From: Dyadobacter sp. CY356 | GTDB lineage: Bacteria > Bacteroidota > Bacteroidia > Cytophagales > Spirosomataceae | Length of the DNA: 64,000 nucleotides | Reading direction: 5' to 3' | Assembly (NCBI RefSeq): GCF_021440195.1 | Contig: NZ_JAJTSZ010000001.1 | Location: 1-64,000, forward strand | Part shown: in pieces, positions 18,214 to 27,971 of the stretch | How positions within the stretch are numbered: position 1 is the stretch's first letter | How the letters are laid out: each line of letters starts with the position of its first letter | The notes under the pieces: model-generated | Databases searched by the model: none | What the model saw: the letters and a program-made list of their open reading frames with translations, nothing else | Told to the model about the DNA's origin: nothing | Translations under genes and position numbers: made by a program

Positions 18214-18256
18214 AAGTAAATATTTTCTCAACATTTCTTCACTTCAAATATCTTCA

Positions 18257-19222
18257 ATGTCTCTTCTTCGCGCTGATTCTGTATCAAAAAAATTCGACTC
18301 TAAAACTGTTTTATCAGATGTTTCACTGGAATTAAATCCGGGTGAATGGTTGGGGATTCTGGGCGAGAGCGGATCAGGGAAGAGTACGTTTTTGAGAATT
18401 CTTGGCAGATTTATGGATGCTGATCTGGGCGATGTTTTTTTTAAGGAAGAAAAATTGACTTCTGTAAAAGGAGAATTAATTCCCGGTCATAATGCTATAA
18501 AACTGATCCATCAGGAATTTGAGCTTTTTCCAAACCAGACAGTAGAAGAGAATATTTCATACTCCTTGCGTTTTTATGAGCCGGACTATCGTAAAAAGAA
18601 GGTTGAGGAATTGTTAAAGATTACCGGTTTGTCAAATGTCCGTGGACAGAAAGCAAAACTTTTGTCAGGTGGTGAAAAACAGCGGACAGCCATTGCCAAA
18701 TCGCTGGCGGAGCAACCGGATGTATTATTGCTGGACGAACCTTTTGCGCATCTCGACAATAGAAATCGCCGGATTTTGGCGGAGGCCATTGAGCAAATGA
18801 GACAGGAACAGGATATGGCCTGCATATTTGTTACCCACGAAGCTTCGGATGCACTGGCGTGGTCAGACAAGATTGCAGTTTTAAGAGATGGAAAGGTAAT
18901 CCAGTTTGGAACGCCGCAGGAAGTCTATAATCAACCCATTGATGGTTACGTTGCAGAATTGACAGGCGATATCAATTGGCTGGGCGAAAATCCCGAGCTG
19001 AAAAAATTTTTCATCAGACCGGAAAAAGTCAAACGTACCAAATTTCAGGAAAAAAGTAAATGGACAGGCATTGTCGAAGCGATTCGTTTTCATGGAAATC
19101 ATTGGGAAATCCGGTGTGCCAACAAAAATGGATTATTGGTTTTCTATCGAAATAAAAAAGATATAGAAATTGGTGAAGAAGTTTTTCTGACTTATTCCGG
19201 CAAAGATTTACGGACGATTTAG
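18257..19222 (+). CDS. ABC transporter ATP-binding protein, PotA/FbpC-like
   Basis: A 321-residue ABC ATPase with Walker A GESGSGKST, Q-loop region LIHQEFELFPNQTV, signature LLSGGEKQRTAIAKSLA, Walker B DVLLLDEPFAHLD and the switch His in FVTHEA. The last 90 residues resemble the TOBE-type extension of polyamine or iron importer ATPases. No permease or binding protein is adjacent, so its partner is unknown. The ATG at 18257 is used because an earlier one at 18200 lies inside the palindromic repeat and would add a non-homologous tail. Confidence 0.87.
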   Translation: MSLLRADSVSKKFDSKTVLSDVSLELNPGEWLGILGESGSGKSTFLRILGRFMDADLGDVFFKEEKLTSVKGELIPGHNAIKLIHQEFELFPNQTVEENISYSLRFYEPDYRKKKVEELLKITGLSNVRGQKAKLLSGGEKQRTAIAKSLAEQPDVLLLDEPFAHLDNRNRRILAEAIEQMRQEQDMACIFVTHEASDALAWSDKIAVLRDGKVIQFGTPQEVYNQPIDGYVAELTGDINWLGENPELKKFFIRPEKVKRTKFQEKSKWTGIVEAIRFHGNHWEIRCANKNGLLVFYRNKKDIEIGEEVFLTYSGKDLRTI

Positions 19223-19229
19223 AAATAAC

Positions 19230-21740
19230 CTATAAGCTGAACCAGAATGAGATCTTCAAAGCAAAAGGTGTCACATTCGGATTGTTTTTATAGGTAAGCC
19301 GGTGAATCGCATCGATCCGGCCAAACTTGAAAATGTTGTCAATTCCATAACCCAATTCCAGATAAGGCGTATTTCCCAGTTCATTAAATGTCTGAATCGG
19401 ATTTCCCTCCGCATCCACCGACGAAGCAAGTGCCAGGTTTTTCTTGCTAACCTGTCCGTAAAAAACCCGTCCCGTTGCCAGTAATCTCCATTTCAATTTT
19501 CTTACAGCAGGTATACGGTTCAGGATAAATCCTTCATCATTATGTTCCACCCGCAATGTCAGATAACGATCACTGATGAATTCGAAATATTTCATCAGGT
19601 TAAATGCATTATCAACATAAAATAAAGATTCATTACCCAAAGGTGTGTATAACAGCGTGTAAGGAATGGTTGAAGGTATATATCCGAGTGTAAGATTATA
19701 ATAGGTACGACCAAAAACACCTGCACGGAAAGTTTGTTTCACATTAACGGCAAACTTGTGATAATTGAAATCGCCTTGCAGAAAATTCTTCATCCCCATG
19801 GTATACCGGAAGGTAAAAGCAGGTGAATTCCCGGTTCCCATACTGATACGTTCATTATCGTTTTGCAGGAATGTTTCGTTGCCGGCAAGCCGGGTTTCGA
19901 CATTCAGTTCGGTAATTTCATACTTACTTTTCAATGGAGAATCTGCTCCGAGCTGTGGCTGGGAGCGATAGGCAAAATCGAATAAAGGATCAAAAGTCCG
20001 GTGGCGGAGCTGTACGTTTGCGGTAAATCCTTTTACAATTTCTCTTCGAAAATACATAGAAACATCTTCCTGATAATAAGCTCGTCTGAAAGTCCCGAAT
20101 CTTGAAAAAGCACCGAAAAGCGTATTTGTCCCAATGGTTTCAGCCGAAAGACCTAATCTTTCCAGATCTTTTGAATAGGAAATTCCGGCCATTGTCCATG
20201 GTTTTCGTGAGAAAATATGGTCAATCCCACCGCCATATTTGAACTTCTGGTCTTTGAAACCATAGGCACCATAACCACTTACAATCCATTTCCGACTGAA
20301 TCCCGGATCAGTTTTAAATCCCAGTCTCAGGCGGTTTCCCTCAATGTTGTTATTGGCGTATAAAAACAAATAGGGCCCGATATCAATATTCCATTTGTCA
20401 ACTCTTTTATACCCGTTTACAAAGATATTCAGTATCTCCGTGTACGTTTTTACAACAGGCAGGACTTTCAAAGAATCAACAAGCTGAAAACTCAGCCGTT
20501 CAGATTTGGAGAGAGATTCCGGTCGGCTTTTATTCCAGAACGTGGAATCATGAACCATATAATCCTCTTTCAACTCAATGGCTGAGTCGAAAAATTTCGG
20601 TCCTTTGGGTACATTCAGTTTGTAGTTTGAATTGGAAGAATAAAACTTTAATAACAATCCAGCCGTTTGTTTTGTCGGTTCATCAACATCGATCAGTACA
20701 CGGGTTTTGGTCGGAACCCAGGTACTGTCATCATCAAAAAGATCATAGGAAGTCTGGATCTTGATTCTTTCAATGAAGTTTAAATTCGCTTTTTTGCCAA
20801 CATTTGCATCCATCTGCGTTAATGCATATGTTTTTCCGTCAATCCAGAATGACCCGCTAAAAGCAAGATCCTGTTCCTGGCGCGGCTCAAAATCAATCTG
20901 GTAATCGTAGTTCGTACCGTTTGAAATACTGTCCGCGAGATAATAATCATAGTACAGTTTCCAGCTATCCGAAATCGGAGAAATGAAATCTTTTTCGAGG
21001 ACATTCAGCCAGTTATTATAAAAGTTATACTGCTGAAAAGAAGAACCAACGATTTGTGAAACAAAACTTCCGTCGGTCAAACCAACGCCGGAGACTTTTG
21101 TTTTGTTAATTATTTCTTTTTTCTTCTTAGGATCTCTTCTGAAATAGACATTGGAAACGGACTCAGAAATGAAAATCGGAATAACCGTTTGTCCGTCATC
21201 ACCTTTCACCTCGTCATATTTATCGACAATATGCGTCATCTTTTTCACCGACCGCCGGTTTCTGAATTTCTCTGAAAGGTTATCAATATCGATCTGGATC
21301 TTGTTATAACTTTCATATTCATAGGCATCCAGATTTTCCGAATTATTCTTTTTTCGATTGGCTACAATCTTGCGCATGATCGCCCAGGCCGGATTTTCTC
21401 CGGCATATATTTTTACTTCCCTGAGCTGCAATGCACCAGGTGTAAGCTGAACATCAATGGTTTGCGTTACTGTATCGGCAATGGCTTTACTTTTTGTGGT
21501 ATAGCCAATGTAAGTAACAAGAATAGAATCGGCGGGAGGCGTGAAGGTCAGTGTGTAAAATCCGTCGAAATTTGTCGTAGTACCGGATGGCGTATTTTTT
21601 ATACCGATATTAGCAAAAGGAACAGGATCACCTGAAGTCGCATCGGTTATTCTACCCTTTATAGTATGCGTGTTTTGTGCGAAAGATCGGACAGATAGTA
21701 GTATTATTACAAAAATGATGATTGGTCTAATTACTTTCAT
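19230..21740 (-). CDS. DUF5686 outer-membrane protein with CarboxypepD-reg domain
   Basis: An 836-residue secreted protein. A signal peptide (IIFVIILLSVRSFA) is followed by a carboxypeptidase regulatory-like beta-sandwich (HTIKGRITDATSGDPVPFAN, about residues 25-110). A long DUF5686 region and a C-terminal beta-barrel ending in a terminal aromatic strand (FALKISFWFSL) follow. This plan is common in Bacteroidota outer membranes, and the function is unknown. It is convergent with the ABC gene at a 7-nt gap; the SanA-like gene lies upstream on the same strand. Confidence 0.88.
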   Translation of the reverse strand: MKVIRPIIIFVIILLSVRSFAQNTHTIKGRITDATSGDPVPFANIGIKNTPSGTTTNFDGFYTLTFTPPADSILVTYIGYTTKSKAIADTVTQTIDVQLTPGALQLREVKIYAGENPAWAIMRKIVANRKKNNSENLDAYEYESYNKIQIDIDNLSEKFRNRRSVKKMTHIVDKYDEVKGDDGQTVIPIFISESVSNVYFRRDPKKKKEIINKTKVSGVGLTDGSFVSQIVGSSFQQYNFYNNWLNVLEKDFISPISDSWKLYYDYYLADSISNGTNYDYQIDFEPRQEQDLAFSGSFWIDGKTYALTQMDANVGKKANLNFIERIKIQTSYDLFDDDSTWVPTKTRVLIDVDEPTKQTAGLLLKFYSSNSNYKLNVPKGPKFFDSAIELKEDYMVHDSTFWNKSRPESLSKSERLSFQLVDSLKVLPVVKTYTEILNIFVNGYKRVDKWNIDIGPYLFLYANNNIEGNRLRLGFKTDPGFSRKWIVSGYGAYGFKDQKFKYGGGIDHIFSRKPWTMAGISYSKDLERLGLSAETIGTNTLFGAFSRFGTFRRAYYQEDVSMYFRREIVKGFTANVQLRHRTFDPLFDFAYRSQPQLGADSPLKSKYEITELNVETRLAGNETFLQNDNERISMGTGNSPAFTFRYTMGMKNFLQGDFNYHKFAVNVKQTFRAGVFGRTYYNLTLGYIPSTIPYTLLYTPLGNESLFYVDNAFNLMKYFEFISDRYLTLRVEHNDEGFILNRIPAVRKLKWRLLATGRVFYGQVSKKNLALASSVDAEGNPIQTFNELGNTPYLELGYGIDNIFKFGRIDAIHRLTYKNNPNVTPFALKISFWFSL

Positions 21741-21777
21741 ATGGCATATCTCCGGTGAGTAAAATCTTTCGCTTCGT

Positions 21778-22425
21778 TCAGGGTCCTTTTTTCTTTTTTA
21801 TCTCAACATTAGACGTAACATCTGCTTTTGGTCTCAAAATATGTACGTCAAGAACTGCTTTTGGTCTCGCCAGATATTCCCGAACCAGCGTACGGATGGA
21901 ATAACCATCCGGAACATCCTGTGCAGCAAATGATATGGCATTAATGCCCTCGTTGTGTGCAATGTACAGGGCCCTCGCATTGTGGAAATTTTGTGAAATA
22001 ACCGTAAAGTTATCCTGGTTAAAAACCTCCTTACAACGCACTACCGAATCAAATGTCCGGAAGCCGGCATAATCCAGAGTCATCACATTTTCCGGAATTC
22101 CCAAATTGAGCAGGGCTCTTTGCATATCCAGCGGCTCATTATAATAGGGTGAGTCGTTGTTTCCGCTCAAAATAATATACTTGATCTTACCTTCCTTGAA
22201 AAGTCGTGCCGTAGCTTCCATGCGGTATTTGAAGAACAGATTCTCTTTTCCTCTTTCGGTATTTCTGCTTGTTCCCAAAACCAGTGCGACGTCGTTGGAG
22301 GGAAGATCATTAATTGAAAAATAGTTATACTGTTTGGTACAATGCACAACCCAGAAATTGCACAGCAGGATAAAGACCAGGCTGGCAAAGAGAAGGGCAA
22401 TAACTAATTTTATCAATTTTTTCAC
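21778..22425 (-). CDS. SanA/YdcF family membrane protein
   Basis: A 215-residue protein with one N-terminal membrane helix (LIKLVIALLFASLVFILLC) and a periplasmic DUF218 domain: DVALVLGTSRNTERGKENLF, YRMEATARLFKEGKIKYIIL, and SGNNDSPYYNEP. E. coli SanA affects vancomycin exclusion at the envelope. A cell-envelope role is inferred from family. The gene is 37 nt upstream of the DUF5686 gene and may share a transcript. Confidence 0.87.
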   Translation of the reverse strand: MKKLIKLVIALLFASLVFILLCNFWVVHCTKQYNYFSINDLPSNDVALVLGTSRNTERGKENLFFKYRMEATARLFKEGKIKYIILSGNNDSPYYNEPLDMQRALLNLGIPENVMTLDYAGFRTFDSVVRCKEVFNQDNFTVISQNFHNARALYIAHNEGINAISFAAQDVPDGYSIRTLVREYLARPKAVLDVHILRPKADVTSNVEIKKKKGP

Positions 22426-22584
22426 GAGAATCCTTAAAGTTAACCTCTAAGTTGATGTATATATTATGAGGGTATTGCAAATCTTCCACAGTTTGTCGTT
22501 TTATTTTCTATACGCGTGCAACATGGTATTTTGTTGCTGGTGGTCGAAAATCGTTTGAATAACATATGCGTTTAAAAGCACATG

Positions 22585-25326
22585 TTATTCAAACAGACCT
22601 AGTTGTGATTTTGGATCAGTGCCTTTTTTTGGTTCCTTCTTTGGTTTGGAATCATCCTGGGTCTCCTCGTCCTTCGTATTTTCCGATTCAGTTTCCTCCG
22701 TATTTATTTCAGATTCGCTGCTTTCAGATTCCTGTATTTCACTATCTTCTTTTGCCTCACTATCACCTTCTTCGGTTTCATGATGCAGATCAGGAATGTC
22801 GATAACCAACTCATCTTCCACTAAAACGGCAAGAGATTCGAGCCAGCGTATTTCTTTGTATTTATCAATGGATAATTTATAACCCATCGCTTTCCAGCCT
22901 CTTACATCAACAAGATCTTCCACCACAAATTCTTCATGAAGCTGATCACGCTTTTCATTTTTAGCATGAATAACCTCAAAACGAGGACGTTTGTCGGCAG
23001 AGGCAAGAATCAGCTTACTGTTTTTCGCATCACTGATAAAATGGAATTTCTTATCCAGTGATGAAGTTTCTATCGTGAAACGTTTGATGAAATAATGTTT
23101 TTGTCCACCGTCATAATACAAAGCCGTAACCGGAAGTTTGGGATCAAACTTTTTCACCAGTAAAACTTCGTTGGAAACATAATGGTTGGTGAGGTCAAAG
23201 TTGGTAAGCTCGTAAGAACCTTCTTTGTAAATAACGAGGATACTATCCGTTGATCCGAAATTACCCAGATATTCTCCGCGTTCATCACGGTTCAAGCGGC
23301 CGATGATTGGATCAAACCACATATCAACACCACCCAAAGTAGAGCGGCCGGCCTGTTTCATTACAATTTTACGAACCGGGTATTTTGTCAGAATATTTCC
23401 CATTGCACTCCGGTTTTTTATCAAAAGGTCTGCAAAGTTGAAATCAAACTGTTTCACTTTTGCTTTGCTCTGAGCCGTAAGACTGACGGTAATAATCTCG
23501 GCTTCACCATTTTCATTGGAAGTGAAATAGGTGATTTTAGATTTTGGCGTTCCTTGTGTCAAATCATATTCTCTGTCACGCGTTACAGCTGTAACCTGGA
23601 ATCTTTTGATGTAGGAAACACCGGTTTTTCCATCAAGATAAGTAAGGTTATATACCTTCCGCTCATCATTTTTAAGGAAAACAGCGCAGTATATAATATC
23701 TTTCCCAACAAAGATTTTATCCTGAACCTTTGTAACCAAACATTTTCCGTCGGCTCTGAAAACGATGATATCATCAATGTCAGAACAATCCATGACGTAC
23801 TCATCTTTTTTCAAACCAGAACCAATAAAACCTTCTGCACGGTTGACATAAAGTTTTTGGTTATTGGCAGCGACAACATTGGCAGAAATCTGGTTGAAGG
23901 CTCTGATCTCGGTTCTTCTTTCTCTGCCTTTTCCGTATTTCTTTAAAAGATCTTTAAAATAATCGATAGCAAAACGGGTGATATTGGCCAGGTTGTCTTC
24001 CGTTTCCGCAAGTTCTTCCTGCCATTTCCGCATCAGTTCGTCTGCCTTATATCCGTCATATTTTGAAATACGTTTGATCCGGATTTCGGTCAGTTCAACG
24101 ATATCTTCGTCTGTAATTTCTCTGTAAAATTGGGGTTTAAAAGGTTCCAGTCCTTTATCGATCGTCCGGATTACATCTTCAAATGTTTCACATTCTTCAA
24201 TATCCCGGTAAATTCGATTTTCAATAAATATTTTTTCCAGCGAGCCATACAGGATTTTTTCAAGTAAGGCCAGTCTTCTGATTTCCAGTTCACGTTTTAA
24301 AAGATGAACTGTTTGCTGTGTATTGTAACGTAAAATATCAGTAACACCGACAAAATGAGGTTTGTCCTCAATAATGACACAGGCGTTTGGAGAAATGGAA
24401 ACTTCACATTCCGTAAACGCATAAAGCGCATCAATCGTAATATCCGGCGAAACGCCTGGCGCAAGATGCACCTGGATCTCAACATCGGCAGCGGTGTTAT
24501 CAATAACTTTTTTAATCTTGATCTTTCCGCCATCATTCGCTTTGATGATGGAATCGATCAAAGAAGATGTGGTAGTGCCAAAAGGGATATCCCGGATAAC
24601 AAGCATTTTCTTGTCTTCCTCTTCAATCTTCGCCCTGACCCGGACTTTTCCACTACGATGACCATCGCCATAATTGGACACATCAATTTGTCCGCCGGTA
24701 AGGAAATCAGGATAAATGACAACTTCCTTGCCTTGCAGAATATCTACGGAAGCCTCTATCAGCTCGCAAAAATTGTGCGGCAATATTTTGGTTGAAAGTC
24801 CAACCGCAATTCCTTCCACACCCAGCGACAACAAAAGTGGAAATTTTACCGGGAGCGTAACCGGCTCACGTTTCCGGCCATCATAAGATAACTGCCATTC
24901 GGTGGTATCACTATTAAAAACAATTTCTTTGGAAAATCTTGAAAGGCGCACTTCAATATAACGCGCTGCCGCAGCCCGGTCGCCGGTGCGTAAATCGCCC
25001 CAGTTTCCCTGCGTGTCGAAAAGAAGTTCTTTTTGTCCAAGGTTTACTATGGCATCGTTAATGGAGGCATCACCATGCGGGTGATATTGCATGGTTGATC
25101 CAATCACGTTGGCAACTTTGTTGAAGCGGCCATCGTCCATTTCATTCAGTGCATGCATAATCCTGCGCTGAACCGGCTTCAGACCGTCTTCAATCGCAGG
25201 TACTGCACGTTCCAGAATTACATAAGATGCATAATCAAGAAACCAACTTTCGTAAAGGCCCGAGACGGGTAACTGACTGTGTAATTCGCTATCTTCTACG
25301 TTAGGCGTAGCTCCGTTTTCGTCCAT
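22585..25326 (-). CDS. parC: DNA topoisomerase IV subunit A (gyrase A family)
   Basis: A 913-residue type IIA topoisomerase A subunit. YHPHGDASINDAIV and the catalytic tyrosine Tyr123 in AAARYIEVRLSRF cut and rejoin DNA; LLSLGVEGIAVGLSTKILPH is also conserved. The C-terminal beta-pinwheel is present, but the GyrA-box of true gyrases was not seen, supporting ParC. The last 75 residues are an acidic, Glu/Ser-rich tail. The parE partner is not in this window. Confidence 0.9.
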   Translation of the reverse strand: MDENGATPNVEDSELHSQLPVSGLYESWFLDYASYVILERAVPAIEDGLKPVQRRIMHALNEMDDGRFNKVANVIGSTMQYHPHGDASINDAIVNLGQKELLFDTQGNWGDLRTGDRAAAARYIEVRLSRFSKEIVFNSDTTEWQLSYDGRKREPVTLPVKFPLLLSLGVEGIAVGLSTKILPHNFCELIEASVDILQGKEVVIYPDFLTGGQIDVSNYGDGHRSGKVRVRAKIEEEDKKMLVIRDIPFGTTTSSLIDSIIKANDGGKIKIKKVIDNTAADVEIQVHLAPGVSPDITIDALYAFTECEVSISPNACVIIEDKPHFVGVTDILRYNTQQTVHLLKRELEIRRLALLEKILYGSLEKIFIENRIYRDIEECETFEDVIRTIDKGLEPFKPQFYREITDEDIVELTEIRIKRISKYDGYKADELMRKWQEELAETEDNLANITRFAIDYFKDLLKKYGKGRERRTEIRAFNQISANVVAANNQKLYVNRAEGFIGSGLKKDEYVMDCSDIDDIIVFRADGKCLVTKVQDKIFVGKDIIYCAVFLKNDERKVYNLTYLDGKTGVSYIKRFQVTAVTRDREYDLTQGTPKSKITYFTSNENGEAEIITVSLTAQSKAKVKQFDFNFADLLIKNRSAMGNILTKYPVRKIVMKQAGRSTLGGVDMWFDPIIGRLNRDERGEYLGNFGSTDSILVIYKEGSYELTNFDLTNHYVSNEVLLVKKFDPKLPVTALYYDGGQKHYFIKRFTIETSSLDKKFHFISDAKNSKLILASADKRPRFEVIHAKNEKRDQLHEEFVVEDLVDVRGWKAMGYKLSIDKYKEIRWLESLAVLVEDELVIDIPDLHHETEEGDSEAKEDSEIQESESSESEINTEETESENTKDEETQDDSKPKKEPKKGTDPKSQLGLFE

Positions 25327-25503
25327 AAATTGAGGCGGAAACTAAGGGTTTATATGCTGTAAAAATTTTAGTAAGATCAGCCTCTTATCGGATTTCCGCA
25401 CATGGATAATCGATTTTTTCAGGATTAAAATGCACGAAGAACGCCGGGAGGCATCGATGAAAATACTCGCTAATATACGAATAAAAGGGATTATTTCCCA
25501 GTT

Positions 25504-26148
25504 TCAGACTTCCAAATCTACGGTACCGATGACGGACAGAAGTTCACTGATCATCATCGCGGTTGCTCCCCAGATCTTGTATCCGTTTACTTCATAATGT
25601 GGCGCAGTAATTTGTACGCCGCGTATCTGGATTTCACTGCTGCCGATAATGGATGCGTCAGAGATTTCTCTCAGTTTGATCTGAAAAATATCTTCAACTT
25701 CTCTCGGATCAGGATAAAAATCAGGGCGATAGGGGATTGTGGCCACCACCGGCAAAACATAAAAATTGCTGGCAGGAATGTACAGCTCAGTTAATATGCC
25801 AAGCACTTTTACATCATTTAAACGTAACCCGATTTCTTCCTGCGCTTCCCTGAGTGCTGTCCGGATAAGATTTTCATCCGTTTTTTCATAACGCCCGCCC
25901 GGAAAAGCAACCTGGCCGGAATGTACGCCGTCATAAGCCGGACGCAAAATCAGTGGAAAATAGATTTCTTTTCCATAAGGATAAAACAAAATCAGTACGG
26001 CACTTTTTCGGGTTCTTTCGTTGGGCTTGACAGTAAATCTCAATTTGGAGGTTGACTGCATGACCTGATGTGCAGATTCACCGGGAAGCGGATCTTTTAA
26101 TTTTTTATATATTTCATTCGAGAAAACCTGGAAAGATCTCTGAGCCAT
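25504..26148 (-). CDS. Nudix hydrolase, CoA pyrophosphatase-like
   Basis: A 214-residue protein with the CoA-type Nudix box. VAFPGGRYEKTDENLIRTAL followed by REAQEEIGLRL supplies the REx2EE metal site. The canonical PGGxxDPxD start is slightly altered, with KTDEN in place of DPxD. Preceding residues (VKPNERTRKSAVLILFYPYG) fit the UPF0035-type signature region of YeaB/NudL enzymes, which hydrolyse CoA to 4'-phosphopantetheine and 3',5'-ADP. Substrate not proven. Confidence 0.85.
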   Translation of the reverse strand: MAQRSFQVFSNEIYKKLKDPLPGESAHQVMQSTSKLRFTVKPNERTRKSAVLILFYPYGKEIYFPLILRPAYDGVHSGQVAFPGGRYEKTDENLIRTALREAQEEIGLRLNDVKVLGILTELYIPASNFYVLPVVATIPYRPDFYPDPREVEDIFQIKLREISDASIIGSSEIQIRGVQITAPHYEVNGYKIWGATAMMISELLSVIGTVDLEV

Positions 26149-26294
26149 AGAGGCGAGTATTATTTAATTTTGATTGGTGTCGGTATTTTTTAACAGCAGA
26201 AGTTCAATGCTTCACGCATTTTAATAACGTTCCACGAAAGATTCTGGTGTTTGAACAATGATACTAAATATTTTGATGGAAGCCAAACCGTTAA

Positions 26295-27872
26295 TTATGC
26301 TGAAGCGTATAGCCCGACAAGTTGTTCTGCACATCTTTGTCCATCCATCGCAGCCGACATAATTCCGCCCGCATATCCCGCGCCTTCCCCGCAAGGGAAA
26401 AGTCCTTTCAAAACCGGATGTTCACAGGTATCACGTTCTCTTGGGATTCTGACGGGTGAAGAAGTCCGGCTTTCTACCCCGATTAATTGTGCTTCTTCCG
26501 ATAAATATCCTTTCATTTTTCTGCCAAAATCTGAAAAAGCATCTCTTAAAGGGAAAGCAATATTGGGTGGTAAAACTTCATACAAATCGACTGGCGTTAT
26601 ACCTGGCTGATAAGAAGTTTCCCGAAGCTCACCTGACATTTTTTTATTTACAAAATCCGTAACAAGTTGTGCGGGTGCCGCTTGTGTTTCGCCAGCGTAT
26701 TTACATGCGGCCTGTTCAACTTCTTTTTGATATTGTAAACCAGCCAGTGCGCCAAATTCTTTATATGGAAGCAAATCTATATCCTCAATGGAAACTACAA
26801 TTCCCGAATTGGCATAGGCTGAATCTCTGCGGGAAGGCGACATCCCGTTCACTACTACTTCTCCGGATGCTGTTGCAGCGGGAACAATAAATCCGCCCGG
26901 ACACATGCAAAATGAGAAAACACCACGCTGAACGCCCTGGTAACGGGTTTGTGTGACAAGACTATATGAAGCAGCCGGCAGATAAGGTCCGCGGTCAGTC
27001 TGGCAGTGATATTGGATCTGGTCGATTACGCTTTGGGGATGTTCAATACGAACGCCCATCGCAAAGGATTTACTTTCAATCAGAATATTCCGCTGATCAA
27101 GCAATTCATAAATATCTCTGGCAGAATGACCTGTGGCCAGAATTACGCCAATTCCGGTATGCTCGGTTTTATCATCTGTTACAACACCTTTCAGCGTATT
27201 TCCTTCTAATATGAAATCAGTAACCTTGGTATCAAAATGAATTTCTCCGCCAGCTTCCAGAATGCTTTTACGCATTTCTGAAACCACCATCGGAAGTTTG
27301 TTCGTACCAATATGCGGATGCGTATCAATCAGGATTTGTTCGTTGGCGCCATGGCCTACAAATATTTCCAGAACCCTGCGAAGGTCGCCACGTTTGTTAG
27401 AACGTGTATACAATTTCCCATCCGAATAAGTACCGGCTCCGCCTTCTCCAAAACAATAATTGGATTCAGGATTTACGATATGCTCCTTATTAATGGCAGC
27501 CAGGTCCCGCCTTCTTGCCCGCACATCCTTTCCGCGTTCAAAAAGTATGGGTTTAATACCAAGTTCAATCAACCGTAAAGCTGCAAACATACCAGCCGGA
27601 CCGCAGCCCACGATCAGAGCCTGTGGACGATTGCTAACATCCGGATATTCCAACGGTGTTTCAATCAGCGAAGGCGGCTTTTCATTCACATAAACTTCTG
27701 CCTGAACATTCACTTTCACCTGACGGCTCCGCGCATCGATAGACTGACGGGTTTTCCTGATAAATGGTTGATCAGTAATCCGAAGATTAAGTTTTTTATT
27801 GATATACTGACGAAAAGCGTCATCATCCAGAGCGATCTCCGGCAAGAGTGTAAGTATAAGATTGTGCTGCAT
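26295..27872 (-). CDS. FAD-dependent dehydrogenase (COG2509 type)
   Basis: A 525-residue flavoprotein. An approximately 85-residue N-terminal domain (LILTLLPEIALDDDAFRQYI) precedes the Rossmann motif ALIVGCGPAGMFAALRLIEL. Next come CFGEGGAGTYSDGKLYTRS, the NAD-binding-like VILATGHSARDIYELL, and the C-terminal FAD segment GEGAGYAGGIMSAAMDG. This is the uncharacterised FAD-dependent dehydrogenase family found across bacteria. No pathway context. A TACATTTG box lies 31 nt upstream. Confidence 0.85.
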   Translation of the reverse strand: MQHNLILTLLPEIALDDDAFRQYINKKLNLRITDQPFIRKTRQSIDARSRQVKVNVQAEVYVNEKPPSLIETPLEYPDVSNRPQALIVGCGPAGMFAALRLIELGIKPILFERGKDVRARRRDLAAINKEHIVNPESNYCFGEGGAGTYSDGKLYTRSNKRGDLRRVLEIFVGHGANEQILIDTHPHIGTNKLPMVVSEMRKSILEAGGEIHFDTKVTDFILEGNTLKGVVTDDKTEHTGIGVILATGHSARDIYELLDQRNILIESKSFAMGVRIEHPQSVIDQIQYHCQTDRGPYLPAASYSLVTQTRYQGVQRGVFSFCMCPGGFIVPAATASGEVVVNGMSPSRRDSAYANSGIVVSIEDIDLLPYKEFGALAGLQYQKEVEQAACKYAGETQAAPAQLVTDFVNKKMSGELRETSYQPGITPVDLYEVLPPNIAFPLRDAFSDFGRKMKGYLSEEAQLIGVESRTSSPVRIPRERDTCEHPVLKGLFPCGEGAGYAGGIMSAAMDGQRCAEQLVGLYASA

Positions 27873-27902
27873 TTTTAGAAAGGGATTTATCCTTTAATCA
27901 TG

Positions 27903-27910
27903 CAAATGTA
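27903..27910 (-). promoter_or_regulatory. -7 box for the FAD-dehydrogenase gene
   Basis: TACATTTG on the minus strand, matching TAnnTTTG, 31 nt upstream of the start. Confidence 0.5.
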
Positions 27911-27971
27911 AGAATTTTAATATTTAAACCCGATCAAAAATCAAGGAAGGCTTTTGACCGGGTTTGGAGAA

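Noticed and set aside
18200-18256. Upstream ATG of the ABC ATPase
   Set aside because: Lies in the palindromic repeat; the encoded tail does not look like a domain start.
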